Source of the DNA: Neorhizobium populisoli
GTDB taxonomy: Bacteria; Pseudomonadota; Alphaproteobacteria; Rhizobiales; Rhizobiaceae
Length of the DNA stretch: 64,000 nt
NCBI RefSeq assembly: GCF_019430945.1
Contig: NZ_JAHYCB010000003.1
Location: 62,001-126,000, forward strand
Direction: 5' to 3'
Under the pieces are notes generated by a model. That model was given only the letters and a program-made list of their open reading frames with translations, did not search any database and was not told where the DNA came from. Each line of letters starts with the position of its first letter. Position 1 is the first letter of the stretch. Positions 24,527 through 33,540 of this stretch are shown piece after piece. The position numbers and the translations under genes are program-made.

Positions 24527-24782
24527 GGAACTGCACCCTGCTTCAAAATGGACGACTTTTTCGCCGCCTCGTTTCTTCATGACCCAAACATACGCAGGAT
24601 GGTTTTCGGCCCGCTTAAGCAGAAAGGTGCAATTTTATTGAAATCGAATTTTTTCCCGGCTTGGCACAGACGGCAATCGAGGCGCACGCAAAAAGGCACC
24701 GCCCTGGGCGGAAAATGATGCTTTTCGAGACGCGGCCGATCTCCTAACCCTGTGCCGATATGGACAGAAGGGTGCGGAGAGC

Positions 24783-25571
24783 ATGGGCAAGCCGTTTTAC
24801 TGGAACGAACTCACCACCTACGATTTCGCACATCTTTCGCCTGAAAAGACGATCGCCATCCTGCCGATCGCCTCAACCGAACAGCACGGCCCGCACCTGC
24901 CGATCGCAACCGACGTGGCGATCGGCAACGGCATGATTGCCGAGCTAAAGGCGCAGCGCCCGGAAGAGCTCGACATCCTCGTCCTGCCCACCCAGGAAAT
25001 CGGCAAGGCCAACGAGCATGTCTACGGGCCTGGCACGCTGTCCTTCGGCCCGGAACTGCTCATACCCATGTGGACAGCGATCGGCGCCAAGGTGGCGGAA
25101 GCCGGCATTCGCAAACTGGTCTTCGTCAACTCGCATGGCGGCAATGTCGATATCATGAGCATTGTCGGCCGCGAGCTACGCGTTCGCCACCAGATGGCGG
25201 TGATCGGCACGCAATGGGGCCGCTTCGGCAATCCGCCGGGCCTGATCAGCGACCACGAGCAGAAATACGGCATCCATGGCGGCGAAGTCGAAACCTCGCT
25301 GATGCTGCATTTTCGGCCAGAACTGGTGCGGATGGAGAAGACGCAGAACTTCGTCTCGATTGCCGAAACCCGCTCGAAATTCATGCAGCCCGCCCCGCCG
25401 CATGTTCTCTCCTGGCTTGCGCATGACCTGAACCCGAACGGCGTTGTTGGCGATGCTTCCAAGGGCACGGCGGAAAAGGGCGCAACCATCTGCCGCCATC
25501 AGGTCGCGGGCTTCATTGAGATGCTGCGCGAATTCGAGGAATTCGACCTCTCCGAACTCTATTCGCGCTGA
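24783..25571 (+). CDS. Creatininase-family metal-dependent amidohydrolase
   Basis: A 262-residue member of the creatininase family, which hydrolyses cyclic amides or formamides with two metal ions. Metal-ligand blocks are visible: PIASTEQHGPHLPIATDVAI, FVNSHGGNVDI and YGIHGGEVETSLML. The family includes creatinine amidohydrolase and formamide deformylases of purine- or pyrimidine-like compounds, so substrate is open. The 3' end overlaps the convergent LysR gene by 13 bases. It lies near an importer and a deaminase-like gene and probably belongs to the same pathway. Confidence 0.85.
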   Translation: MGKPFYWNELTTYDFAHLSPEKTIAILPIASTEQHGPHLPIATDVAIGNGMIAELKAQRPEELDILVLPTQEIGKANEHVYGPGTLSFGPELLIPMWTAIGAKVAEAGIRKLVFVNSHGGNVDIMSIVGRELRVRHQMAVIGTQWGRFGNPPGLISDHEQKYGIHGGEVETSLMLHFRPELVRMEKTQNFVSIAETRSKFMQPAPPHVLSWLAHDLNPNGVVGDASKGTAEKGATICRHQVAGFIEMLREFEEFDLSELYSR

Positions 25572-26518
25572 ATATCGCGCGGCTGCGGCGGCACATGCCC
25601 CTTGGCCTGTAGTTCCGCGACCATTGCACCAAGCTCCGACAGCAGGAATTCGAGAAACAGGCTGGTGGCCGTGTCCAGCGCGGTGCGCGACCGGGCAAAC
25701 AGCTTCATCGGCTGATGACGGGCATGCGAATTGGCAAGCGGCCGGAACACCAACTCCCCGCGCCGGCATTCCGGCAAAACATCGAGCGGATTGAGCAGCG
25801 TCAGCCCGATGCCGGACTTTACGAGCTTCTTCAGCATGTCCGAAGCATTGCTTTCCACCACAGGCTCGACCGGCACCGACAGCGGTGAGAAGGCGAGATC
25901 GATGATATTGCGCAGACTGGTGCCGGGCTGCGCCAGCACCAGCGGCTCCTGCGCCACCTCGACCAGATCGACCGGCCCCTCCTCCTTCGCCAAGCGATGC
26001 CCCGGCGGCAGTACCGCGCCAATGGGGATGTCGAAATTGGCGAGCGTCCGGATTCCGGGCGTCGCTGCGATATTGAAGCCGATGCCGAGATCCACCTCGC
26101 CGGCCAGTACCGGCTGCAGCGTGTTGGACGGCCCGTCATTTCGCAGATGTACCCGCACCCGTGGATGCTGCCTGACGAAATTGGCGATGACCTCCGGAAG
26201 TGGCCCGGACGCGAGCCCGACCGTCGCGACCAGCGACACCTTGCCCGCCTGCGGCATCTTCAGTCCGCGGATGCGCGCCTCGGTGCGCTCATAGGCCTTC
26301 AGCACCTCACGGATATGCTCGATGCAGAGCTCGCCCGCCGCCGTCAGCTTCAACCCACGCGGCATGCGCTCGAAGATCGGCGCACCCAACTCCTCTTCCA
26401 GAGCCAGGATCTGCCGGTTGATCGCCGAGGAGGCGACGTTCAGCCGCGCTGCCGCCTTGCGGATCGAACCGCAGCGGGCGATCTCGTCGATATATTGAAG
26501 CTTTCGCGAGTGCAGCAT
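25559..26518 (-). CDS. LysR-family transcriptional regulator
   Basis: A 319-residue LysR regulator. The N-terminal winged HTH (LQYIDEIARCGSIRKAAARL, then NVASSAINRQILALEEELGA) is typical, followed by a periplasmic-binding-like effector domain from about residue 90. The ATG at 26518 (MLHSRKLQY) begins the HTH; a longer frame starts at 26575 inside the operator region. It is divergent from the ABC transporter operon and overlaps the creatininase gene convergently, so it most likely controls both. Confidence 0.88.
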   Translation of the reverse strand: MLHSRKLQYIDEIARCGSIRKAAARLNVASSAINRQILALEEELGAPIFERMPRGLKLTAAGELCIEHIREVLKAYERTEARIRGLKMPQAGKVSLVATVGLASGPLPEVIANFVRQHPRVRVHLRNDGPSNTLQPVLAGEVDLGIGFNIAATPGIRTLANFDIPIGAVLPPGHRLAKEEGPVDLVEVAQEPLVLAQPGTSLRNIIDLAFSPLSVPVEPVVESNASDMLKKLVKSGIGLTLLNPLDVLPECRRGELVFRPLANSHARHQPMKLFARSRTALDTATSLFLEFLLSELGAMVAELQAKGHVPPQPRDIQRE

Positions 26519-26543
26519 TTTGAACCGAACCTCGTTGCATATT

Positions 26544-26601
26544 TTTTGATCATGCCGCACAATTTGGCAGATCAAAATTGAAGCGATGCCATAAAGGCAT
26601 C
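26544..26601. promoter_or_regulatory. Inverted repeats in the LysR / ABC operon promoter
   Basis: TTTTGATC at 26544-26551 and GATCAAAA at 26570-26577 form an inverted repeat; inside it TGCC and GGCA extend the arms almost to 12 bases. A second repeat, GATGCC-ataaa-GGCATC, lies at 26585-26601. Both are upstream of the divergent LysR gene and of the importer operon and are candidate LysR binding sites. Confidence 0.5.
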
Positions 26602-26707
26602 AATGCGCACGAAATTTGATGCTTTTCAAAGAGCAACGCAACCGTACAAATGCAAGAAAACAAGGGCTCTCACGATGCCGCACGGTTTAACAGGGGAACA
26701 GCTCACC

Positions 26708-27724
26708 ATGTCCAATACATTGACGATGAAGAGTTTTCTGGCCGCGCTCGGCTTGAGTGCGGCGGCATTCGCCGCTCAGCCCGCGGCCGCGCTCGATGAG
26801 GTTTCCTACGGCACCAACTGGCTTGCCCAGGCCGAGCATGGCGGCTTCTATCAGGCCGTCGCCGACGGCACCTATGAGAAGCATGGCCTGAAGGTGAAGA
26901 TCGTCCAGGGCGGTCCGAACGCGGCCAACCGCGCATTGCTGATTGCCGGCAAGGTCGATTTCTACATGGGCGGCCCGCTGGGTGACATGGATGCCGTCAA
27001 GCAGGGCATCCCGATGGTCAGCGTCGCCTCGATCTTCCAGAAGGACCCGCAGGTGCTGATGGCCCATCCGGATGTCGGCATCGACAAGTTCGAGGACCTC
27101 GCCAAGGCCGGCTCGATCTTCATGGGCAAGGACGGCTACGTTACCTATTTCGAGTGGATGAAGAAGAACTTCAAAGGCTTCAGCGACGCGCAGTTCAAGC
27201 CCTACACGTTCAACCCGGCCCCCTTCATCGCCGACAAGAAATCCGCCCAGCAGGGTTATCTGACCTCGGAGCCCTACGAGATCGAAAAACAGGCCGGCTG
27301 GAAGCCGAAAGTCTTCCTGATCGCCGATGCCGGCTACGGCCCCTATTCGACGATGATCACCACCACGCAGCCGATGATCGACAAGAAACCCGACGTCGTG
27401 CAGCGTTTCGTCGATGCCTCGATCGAGGGCTGGTATAGCTATCTCTATGGCGACAACAAAGCCGCCAACGACCTGATTAAGAAGGACAATCCGGAAATGA
27501 CAGATGGCCAGATCGCCTATTCCATCGCCAAGATGAAGGAATATGGCATCGTGGTTTCCGGCGATGCCGAAACCAAGGGTATCGGCTGCATGACCGACGA
27601 GCGCTACAAGAAATTCTTCGATAGCATGGTGTCAATCAACGTCGAGCCAGCCGATCTGGATTACAAGAAGGCTTATTCCACCAAGTTCGTCTGTAAGGGC
27701 GTCGGAATGGCGTTGAAGAAGTAG
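26708..27724 (+). CDS. NMT1/THI5-like ABC transporter substrate-binding protein
   Basis: A 338-residue periplasmic binding protein. The signal peptide is SFLAALGLSAAAFAAQPAAA, cut before LDEVSYG. The mature sequence has the NMT1/THI5/SsuA fold pattern: YGTNWLAQAEHGGFYQAVAD, LKVKIVQGGPNAANRALLIA and GKVDFYMGG. Such proteins bind thiamine precursors, sulfonates, nitrate or pyrimidine-like compounds. ATG 26708 is chosen for the GGGGAA before it and for the signal peptide; other in-frame starts lie upstream. It heads the importer operon and is divergent from the LysR gene. Confidence 0.85.
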   Translation: MSNTLTMKSFLAALGLSAAAFAAQPAAALDEVSYGTNWLAQAEHGGFYQAVADGTYEKHGLKVKIVQGGPNAANRALLIAGKVDFYMGGPLGDMDAVKQGIPMVSVASIFQKDPQVLMAHPDVGIDKFEDLAKAGSIFMGKDGYVTYFEWMKKNFKGFSDAQFKPYTFNPAPFIADKKSAQQGYLTSEPYEIEKQAGWKPKVFLIADAGYGPYSTMITTTQPMIDKKPDVVQRFVDASIEGWYSYLYGDNKAANDLIKKDNPEMTDGQIAYSIAKMKEYGIVVSGDAETKGIGCMTDERYKKFFDSMVSINVEPADLDYKKAYSTKFVCKGVGMALKK

Positions 27725-27747
27725 GCATAGGCGGTGCGGCAAACTTA

Positions 27748-27840
27748 ACCCTCCCCTTGTGGGGAGGGTAGCCGGCAGGCGGGAGGGGTTTTCACTCCAA
27801 GTGATGTCCCCTCCCCAACCCCTCCCCACAAGGGGGAGGT
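27748..27840. repeat. Palindromic intergenic repeat (RIME-like)
   Basis: About 93 bases of G/C-run palindromes between the binding-protein and ATPase genes. The left end is a hairpin ACCCTCCCC-TTGT-GGGGAGGGT; the right end is its near inverse complement (27818-27840). Both share the core TTGTGGGGAGGG in opposite orientation. The structure matches rhizobial intergenic mosaic elements; family naming is from memory. Confidence 0.65.
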
Positions 27841-27904
27841 GCTTACCTGCGCCGAGGACCTTTCCTGGCGGGAAAGGTGAAGCGCTCCCTTGATCGAGTG
27901 AAGC

Positions 27905-28729
27905 ATGACCACACCTCAAGCCCCGCTGATGCCAGCACCCGGAGATGCCCGCAAACGCCCGCTGGTCGTGATGCGCAGCGTCTCAAAGATGTTTTCGAGC
28001 GGCACGCTCGCACTCTCCGGCATGTCGCTCACCGTCGAGGGTGGCGAATTCGTCAGCCTGCTCGGCCCCTCCGGCTGCGGCAAGTCGACGGCGCTGCGCA
28101 TCATCGCCGGGCTTGGCGACGTCTCGACCGGCTCGATCGACTGGCCAAGCTCGCGCATCAACTCCAAAGGTCTGCCGGAAGGCGATATTTCCTTCGTATT
28201 TCAGGAGCCGACGCTGATGCCGTGGCAGACGGTGTTCGGCAATGTCTATCTGCCGCTGAAGCTGCGCGGCGTCTCGAAAGCGGCCGCCCGCGACGAGATC
28301 ATGAAGACACTCGCCACCGTCGGCCTCCAGGATTTTGCCGAGGCCTATCCGCGTGAACTCTCCGGCGGCATGAAGATGCGCGTCTCGATCGCCCGCGCGC
28401 TCGTCACCAAGCCGAAGCTGCTGTTGATGGACGAACCCTTCGCGGCGCTCGACGAAATCACCCGCCAGAAGCTGAACGACGATGTGCTGCGGCTCTGGCG
28501 AGAAACCGGCATCACCGTCATTTTCGTCACCCATTCCGTCTTCGAATCCGCCTATCTTTCCAACCGCATCGTGGTGATGAAGGCGCGACCCGGCCGGGTG
28601 CATGCGGATTTCCCGCTCGTCACCAGCATGAGCCGCGACGCCCATTACCGCACCTCGGAAGACTATCGGCAGGCCTGCGAAAAAGTCTCCAACATGCTGC
28701 TCGAGGCGATCGGCGGGGAGGAACATTGA
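27905..28729 (+). CDS. ABC transporter ATP-binding protein
   Basis: A 274-residue ATPase. Walker A LLGPSGCGKSTALRIIAGLG, Q-loop FVFQEPTLMPWQTVFGNVYL, signature LSGGMKMRVSIARAL and Walker B LLLMDEPFAALDEITRQKL are all visible. The set resembles SsuB/TauB/ThiZ-type importers, matching the binding protein upstream. Its stop overlaps the permease ATG by one base (TGATG). The repeat element separates it from the binding-protein gene. Confidence 0.92.
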   Translation: MTTPQAPLMPAPGDARKRPLVVMRSVSKMFSSGTLALSGMSLTVEGGEFVSLLGPSGCGKSTALRIIAGLGDVSTGSIDWPSSRINSKGLPEGDISFVFQEPTLMPWQTVFGNVYLPLKLRGVSKAAARDEIMKTLATVGLQDFAEAYPRELSGGMKMRVSIARALVTKPKLLLMDEPFAALDEITRQKLNDDVLRLWRETGITVIFVTHSVFESAYLSNRIVVMKARPGRVHADFPLVTSMSRDAHYRTSEDYRQACEKVSNMLLEAIGGEEH

Positions 28730-29565
28730 TGAGCGAAGCACAGCCCCTCGCCCCGCCTAAACCCGGCTTTTTCGGACGCAATCGCGAAACGATCCTGCGG
28801 ACGATCATCCCCATCTGTGTGGTCGTCGCGCTGATCCTGCTCTGGCAGCTGATCATCACAGCCAATGGCATCCCGCAATATATCCTGCCCGGCCCACTCG
28901 CTGTCGCCACTTCGCTCTACAACGACTGGGGCACGCTCTGGCCGGCGCTTTGGGTCACGACGCAGATCACCATGCAGGCGCTGACGCTGGCGCTGATCGG
29001 CGGTGTCGGCATCGCCATCTTCCTTGTCCAGTCGAAATGGATCGAGACGGCCTTCTACCCGATCACCGTCATCCTGCAGGTCACCCCGATCGTGGCAATC
29101 GCGCCGCTGATCCTGATCTACGCGCCGACCACCCAGGTCGCGCTGCTGATCTGCGCCTTCCTTGTCGCCTTCTTCCCGATCCTGTCCAACATGGTGCAGG
29201 GACTGAAGAGCGTCGACCACAACCTGCTCAACCTCTTCGATCTCTACGGTGCCTCGCGCTGGCAGACGCTGCTTTACCTGAAACTGCCCTCCTCGCTCCC
29301 CTATTTCATGACGGGCCTCAGGATCGGCGGCGGCCTCGCACTGATCGCCGCCGTCGTCGCCGAATTTGCGGCAGGCTCTGCAGGTGCAGGCTCCGGCCTC
29401 GCCTTCCGCCTGCTGGAATCGCAATACCGTCTCAATATTCCAAGGCTTTTTGCGGCCCTGGTATTGCTCTCGCTGCTCGGCGTGGTGATCTTCGCCATCA
29501 CGTCCTTCATTTCCTGGCTTAGCCTGCATCGCTGGCATGAAAGCAGCCTGAAGAGAGAAAACTGA
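28729..29565 (+). CDS. ABC transporter permease
   Basis: A 278-residue permease with about six membrane helices, starting with TIIPICVVVALILLWQLIIT. The binding-protein-dependent transport motif is near LNLFDLYGASRWQTLLYLKL (the EAA loop, with the GAS..W..L..LP pattern). The ATG at 28729 has GGGGAGGAAC before it. It should pair with the ATPase upstream to form the pore of the importer. Its stop overlaps the next gene's ATG by one base. Confidence 0.9.
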   Translation: MSEAQPLAPPKPGFFGRNRETILRTIIPICVVVALILLWQLIITANGIPQYILPGPLAVATSLYNDWGTLWPALWVTTQITMQALTLALIGGVGIAIFLVQSKWIETAFYPITVILQVTPIVAIAPLILIYAPTTQVALLICAFLVAFFPILSNMVQGLKSVDHNLLNLFDLYGASRWQTLLYLKLPSSLPYFMTGLRIGGGLALIAAVVAEFAAGSAGAGSGLAFRLLESQYRLNIPRLFAALVLLSLLGVVIFAITSFISWLSLHRWHESSLKREN

Positions 29566-30875
29566 TGACTGGTTTCATGACACTTCCGGATGCCCCACGT
29601 TTCGTACTGACCGATGCAACCTTACCGGCGGTGTTGGTCAAGGGTTTTGCCGCCCGCGACCGCGAAGGCTTGATCTATGCGGATATCATTATCGCCGATG
29701 GCAGGATCGAAAAGATCCTGCCCGCCGGCACTGCCCCCGCCGATCTGCCGAAAGCCGAGATGCTGGGCGGCATGGTCTGGCCCTGCTTCGCCGATATGCA
29801 TACCCATCTCGACAAGGGCCATATCTGGGACCGCCGCAGCAACCCCGACGGCTCCTTTATCGGCGCACTCAATAATGTCCGAGCCGACCGCGAGGCGAAC
29901 TGGTCGGCCGATGACGTGCGCGCCCGCATGGAATTCTCGCTGAAGACGGCCTATGCGCACGGCACCAAGCTGATCCGCACCCATCTCGACAGCCTGCCTC
30001 CCCAGCCGCGCATTTCCTTCCCTGTCTTCTCGGAAATGCGGGTCGAATGGAAAGGCCGCATTGAGCTACAGGCCGTAGCCCTCTTCCCGATGGACAATAT
30101 CTGGGACGAGGCATTCTTCGCCGATCTCGTCTCGGTCGTCGCCGAACACGGCGGCCTGCTCGGGGGCGTGCCGCAGATGTGGCCGGACCTCGACGCCCGC
30201 CTCGACCTGCTGATGCGCACGGCTGCAGACAACGGCCTCGATATTGACCTGCATGTCGACGAAACCGAAGACAAACAGGTTCTGGCGCTGGAAAAGGTAG
30301 CCGAGGCGAAGATCCGCAACCGTTTCGAAGGCTCGGTGACCGTCGGCCATTGCTGTTCGCTGGCAAGGCAGGACGATGAAGTTGCCAAGCGCGTCGTCGA
30401 CAAGGTCGCCGAAGCCGGCCTTTCCGTCGTCTCTCTGCCCATGTGCAACATGTACCTGCAGGACCGCCATGCGGGCCGCACCCCCCGCTGGCGCGGCGTC
30501 ACGCTGTTTCACGAACTGACCGCCGCCGGCGTCAAGACCGCCGTCTCCTCCGACAATACCCGCGATCCTTTCTACGCCTATGGCGACATGGACCCGGTCG
30601 AAGTCTTTCGCGAGGCCGTGCGCATCCTGCATCTCGACCACCCGCTTGACACCTCCGCCCGTGTCGTCACCTCGACGCCGGCAGAAATCCTAGGTCGGCC
30701 GGATATCGGCGTCATCGCCGAAGGCTCGCCCGCCGACCTCGTCCTCTTCAGCGCCCGCCGCTGGAGCGAATTCCTTTCCCGTCCGCAGGCCGACCGCATC
30801 GTGATGCGGAATGGCAAGGGCATCGACCGTCGCCTGCCGGATTATCGTGACCTGGACCCCATTTTGGACAAGTGA
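29565..30875 (+). CDS. Cytosine deaminase-like amidohydrolase
   Basis: A 436-residue amidohydrolase-fold enzyme. Metal and catalytic residues of the CodA group are visible: H79 and H81 in FADMHTHLDKGHIW, the His in DIDLHVDETED, the His in TVGHCCSLA, and the Asp in VSSDNTRDPFYAYGDMD. The N-terminal beta domain (DIIIADGRIEKILPAGTAPA) is normal. CodA relatives deaminate cytosine, isoguanine or other heterocycles; the true substrate here is unknown but is likely what the adjacent importer brings in. Its start overlaps the permease stop. Confidence 0.85.
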   Translation: MTGFMTLPDAPRFVLTDATLPAVLVKGFAARDREGLIYADIIIADGRIEKILPAGTAPADLPKAEMLGGMVWPCFADMHTHLDKGHIWDRRSNPDGSFIGALNNVRADREANWSADDVRARMEFSLKTAYAHGTKLIRTHLDSLPPQPRISFPVFSEMRVEWKGRIELQAVALFPMDNIWDEAFFADLVSVVAEHGGLLGGVPQMWPDLDARLDLLMRTAADNGLDIDLHVDETEDKQVLALEKVAEAKIRNRFEGSVTVGHCCSLARQDDEVAKRVVDKVAEAGLSVVSLPMCNMYLQDRHAGRTPRWRGVTLFHELTAAGVKTAVSSDNTRDPFYAYGDMDPVEVFREAVRILHLDHPLDTSARVVTSTPAEILGRPDIGVIAEGSPADLVLFSARRWSEFLSRPQADRIVMRNGKGIDRRLPDYRDLDPILDK

Positions 30876-30876
30876 C

Positions 30877-30935
30877 CATGCACCCGAAAAGCGGAAGCCG
30901 GTTTTCGGCCAAGCGCGTGGTCCAAAAGGAAAAAT
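30877..30935. repeat. Short hairpin repeat between the deaminase and oxidase genes
   Basis: CCGAAAA-g-CGG-aag-CCG-g-TTTTCGG (30884-30908) forms a long hairpin in the 63-base gap of the operon. A related CCGAAAAG sequence occurs near 40307. I recall such short palindromes as frequent in Rhizobiales intergenic DNA. Confidence 0.45.
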
Positions 30936-30938
30936 AAC

Positions 30939-32345
30939 ATGCCGGATTATGCCAAGATCAAACAGGAACTCGCAGGCATCGCGATCGAGGACAACCCAGC
31001 CCTCGTCCGCCAGAAGAGCCGCGACTTCTACTGGTATTCCCCCCTGCTCAAGGAAGAACTCGATGGCGTAACGGCTGATATCGTCGTGTCGCCGAAGACC
31101 GAGGAAGAGGTCATCCAGGTCCTGAAGGTCGCCTTCGCGCATGGCGTGCCCGTCACCCCGCGCGGTGCCGGCACCGGCAATTACGGCCAGGCCATGCCGC
31201 TCTCCGGCGGCATCGTGCTGAACCTCATCAACATGAACAAGGTCAAGGAAATTCATCCCGGCCGGGTTATTGCCGAGCCGGGCATCGTGATCGCCGAACT
31301 CGACCGCCAGACCAAGGCCCATTCCGGCCAGGAACTGCGCTTCCACCCTTCGACCGCCCAGACGGCGACGATCGGCGGCTTCATCGCTGGCGGCTCCGGC
31401 GGCGTCGGCTCGATCCATTGGGGCGGCCTGCGCGATCTCGGCAATATCCTGCGCCTGCGCGTCGTCACCATGGAAGCAGAGCCGCGCGTGCTCGATCTTA
31501 CCGCCTGGGACCTGCAGAAGGTCACCCATGCCTACGGCACCAACGGCATCATCGTCGAGGTCGAGATGCCGCTCGCACCGGCTTACGATTGGGTGGATGT
31601 GCTGGTCGGTTACGACGATTTCATGGACGCGGTGCGCTTCGGCGATGCGATCGGCCATAAGAACGGCATCCTCGTCAAGGAAATCGCCCCGATCGCCGCT
31701 CCGATCCCCTACGACTATTTCCCACGCCACAAGCCGTTCATCCGCCATCGCGGCCAGTCGATCTGCGTGCTGATGGTCGCGCCGCATTCCATGGATGCGT
31801 TTACCGCCTTTACCGAGCGTCAGAAGGGCGAAATCCTGTTCCGCTCCGACAAGGTGGAGAGCATGAAGGGCATCCCGCATGCCTATGAACTCGCCTGGAA
31901 CCATACGACGCTGCGCGCCCTGAAGGTCGATCCCGGTTTCACCTATCTGCAGGTCCAGTATCCGGGTCCGGACCATGTCGCCAAGGTGCAGAAGATGACG
32001 GAAATCTTCGGCGACGAAGTGCCCGGCCACCTGGAATTCATAAAATTCGACGGCCGCATACAGTGCTCCGGTCTGCCGCTCGTCCGTTACACGACGAAAG
32101 AGCGGCTGGAGGAGATCATGCAGATCCACCGCGACCACGGCTGCCCGATCTTCAACCCGCACCGTTACACGCTGGAAGAAGGCGGCATGAAACAGACCGA
32201 CGTCGTGCAGCTCGCCTTTAAGAAGGAAACCGATCCGAAGGGCCTGCTGAACCCCGGCAAAATGATCGCCTGGGACAATCCCGATTTCGATTTCTCCGCC
32301 GGCAAGAACTACCTCTTCCCCGGCCTCGCAGTGGCAGACGGCTGA
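30939..32345 (+). CDS. FAD-linked oxidase (GlcD/VAO-type)
   Basis: A 468-residue flavoenzyme. The FAD-binding PCMH domain covers about residues 40-220, with VTPRGAGTGNYGQAMPLSGG and FHPSTAQTATIGGFIAGGSG, GGVGSIHWGGLRDLGNI. The C-terminal part (CPIFNPHRYTLEEGG, then DPKGLLNPGKMIAWD) is the usual end of glycolate-oxidase-type proteins. It should oxidise a hydroxy-acid or amine-like intermediate. Its stop shares bases with the next gene's ATG (TGATG at 32343-32347), so the two are coupled. Confidence 0.88.
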   Translation: MPDYAKIKQELAGIAIEDNPALVRQKSRDFYWYSPLLKEELDGVTADIVVSPKTEEEVIQVLKVAFAHGVPVTPRGAGTGNYGQAMPLSGGIVLNLINMNKVKEIHPGRVIAEPGIVIAELDRQTKAHSGQELRFHPSTAQTATIGGFIAGGSGGVGSIHWGGLRDLGNILRLRVVTMEAEPRVLDLTAWDLQKVTHAYGTNGIIVEVEMPLAPAYDWVDVLVGYDDFMDAVRFGDAIGHKNGILVKEIAPIAAPIPYDYFPRHKPFIRHRGQSICVLMVAPHSMDAFTAFTERQKGEILFRSDKVESMKGIPHAYELAWNHTTLRALKVDPGFTYLQVQYPGPDHVAKVQKMTEIFGDEVPGHLEFIKFDGRIQCSGLPLVRYTTKERLEEIMQIHRDHGCPIFNPHRYTLEEGGMKQTDVVQLAFKKETDPKGLLNPGKMIAWDNPDFDFSAGKNYLFPGLAVADG

Positions 32346-32923
32346 TGCGGGTCCTGCTCATCCACTCTCATCCGGTCGAGGAAAGTTTTAGCAATGCCCT
32401 TTACCGGCAGGCTCGCGAAAGCCTGCAGAAGGCCGGGCATGAGGTGGATGACTGCAATCTTTATGCCGAAAACTTCGATCCGGTCATGTCCCGCCATGAC
32501 CGGATGATCTACCACACCTACCCGGACAATCTGGGGCTGGTGAAACCCTATGTCGACCGCCTGCAGAAAGCGGAAGGCCTCGTCATCGTCACCCCCGTCT
32601 GGAATTTCGGCTGGCCGGCCATGCTGAAAGGCTATTTCGACCGAGTCTGGCTCCCCGGCATCACCTTCGAACTGAAGGACGGCGTGCTGACCCGCAAGCT
32701 CCATATCGAAAAGGTCGCAGTCATCACCACCTACGGCGCCACCCGCTGGCGCGCCTTCCTGGCCGGCGACCCGCCGCGCAAACTGGCGAAACGGGTGCTG
32801 AGGGTCCAGACCAATCCGGCTCGGGCGGTGAAGTTCCTGGCGCATTACAACATGAACAATTGCACGCCGGAAACGCGAGCTGCGTTTCTGGGCAAGGTGA
32901 AGCGGGAAATGGAGCGATTTTAG
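32345..32923 (+). CDS. NAD(P)H-dependent flavodoxin-fold oxidoreductase
   Basis: A 192-residue flavodoxin_2-type protein (NQO/MdaB/KefF group). Visible: the FMN/FAD phosphate loop RVLLIHSHPVEESFSNALYR, VIVTPVWNFGWPAMLKGYFD and RVWLPGITFEL. It would use NAD(P)H to reduce quinones or a flavin partner. It is the last gene of the importer/deaminase operon, directly coupled to the FAD oxidase, and could recycle electrons or supply reduced flavin. The convergent acetyltransferase ends three bases after it. Confidence 0.85.
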   Translation: MRVLLIHSHPVEESFSNALYRQARESLQKAGHEVDDCNLYAENFDPVMSRHDRMIYHTYPDNLGLVKPYVDRLQKAEGLVIVTPVWNFGWPAMLKGYFDRVWLPGITFELKDGVLTRKLHIEKVAVITTYGATRWRAFLAGDPPRKLAKRVLRVQTNPARAVKFLAHYNMNNCTPETRAAFLGKVKREMERF

Positions 32924-32925
32924 GT

Positions 32926-33540
32926 TTACGTTTGGCCTTGGCGCATCAAGGCTAAGACATCGGGCTCCACCATCGCTATGCGCGTTTCAGCATTTGGGCA
33001 CGAACCTGATGATTTGTCCCTTCCCTTTTCGCTGATGAACAACAGCCTATCTACCTCAAGTCCTGCTTTGGTAGTCGTCTGATATATTTCCCATCGTTGA
33101 TGCACTCGCGCTGCGACCCGCTGTGAAGGCTTATTTTCCGGGCTGACGATCGAGACGATGCGGTCAAGAGCCAATGTCCCAAAACCATGATCTAGGCAGG
33201 CAGACGCCGCCTCGTAAGCATAACCGCGACCGAGATATTCCCGCCGCAAATGATAGCCGATCTCCGGTTCCAAGCCACGGGAAGTGGGCTGAATGGTGAT
33301 TCCGCAATCGCCAATCACCTCACCGCTTGTCTTTTCCACGATGGCCCAGAGGCCGAACCCATGCTCGCGATAACTACGGAAGGCAAGCTTCTCGAACCAT
33401 GTAACGGTCTCCTCGAAGCTTTTAGCACTCGGATAGTAGCGCATGCTTTCGGGGTCGCTGAAAATCTGGTGCAGTACCGGCAAATCAGCTTGGATGACCT
33501 CTCTGAGCTGAAGCCTTTCCGTCTCCAGTATTGACGTCAT
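32926..33540 (-). CDS. RimJ/RimL-type GNAT N-acetyltransferase
   Basis: A 204-residue GNAT protein: LETERLQLREVIQADLPVLH, ETVTWFEKLAFRSYREHGFG, then PEIGYHLRREYLGRGYAYEA with the acetyl-CoA loop, and IVSIVSPENKPSQRVAARV. This is the RimJ/RimL (Acetyltransf_3) pattern, which acetylates protein N-termini or small amines. The usual C-terminal FEIYxxT part here reads RWEIYQTTTKAG. It is codon-typical but somewhat less GC-rich than its neighbours. Confidence 0.8.
   Translation of the reverse strand: MTSILETERLQLREVIQADLPVLHQIFSDPESMRYYPSAKSFEETVTWFEKLAFRSYREHGFGLWAIVEKTSGEVIGDCGITIQPTSRGLEPEIGYHLRREYLGRGYAYEAASACLDHGFGTLALDRIVSIVSPENKPSQRVAARVHQRWEIYQTTTKAGLEVDRLLFISEKGRDKSSGSCPNAETRIAMVEPDVLALMRQGQT

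Noticed and set aside
28663..29538. Long minus-strand frame opposite the ABC permease
   Set aside because: Antisense shadow rich in Gln, Arg and Asp; the permease has clear membrane helices and an EAA loop.
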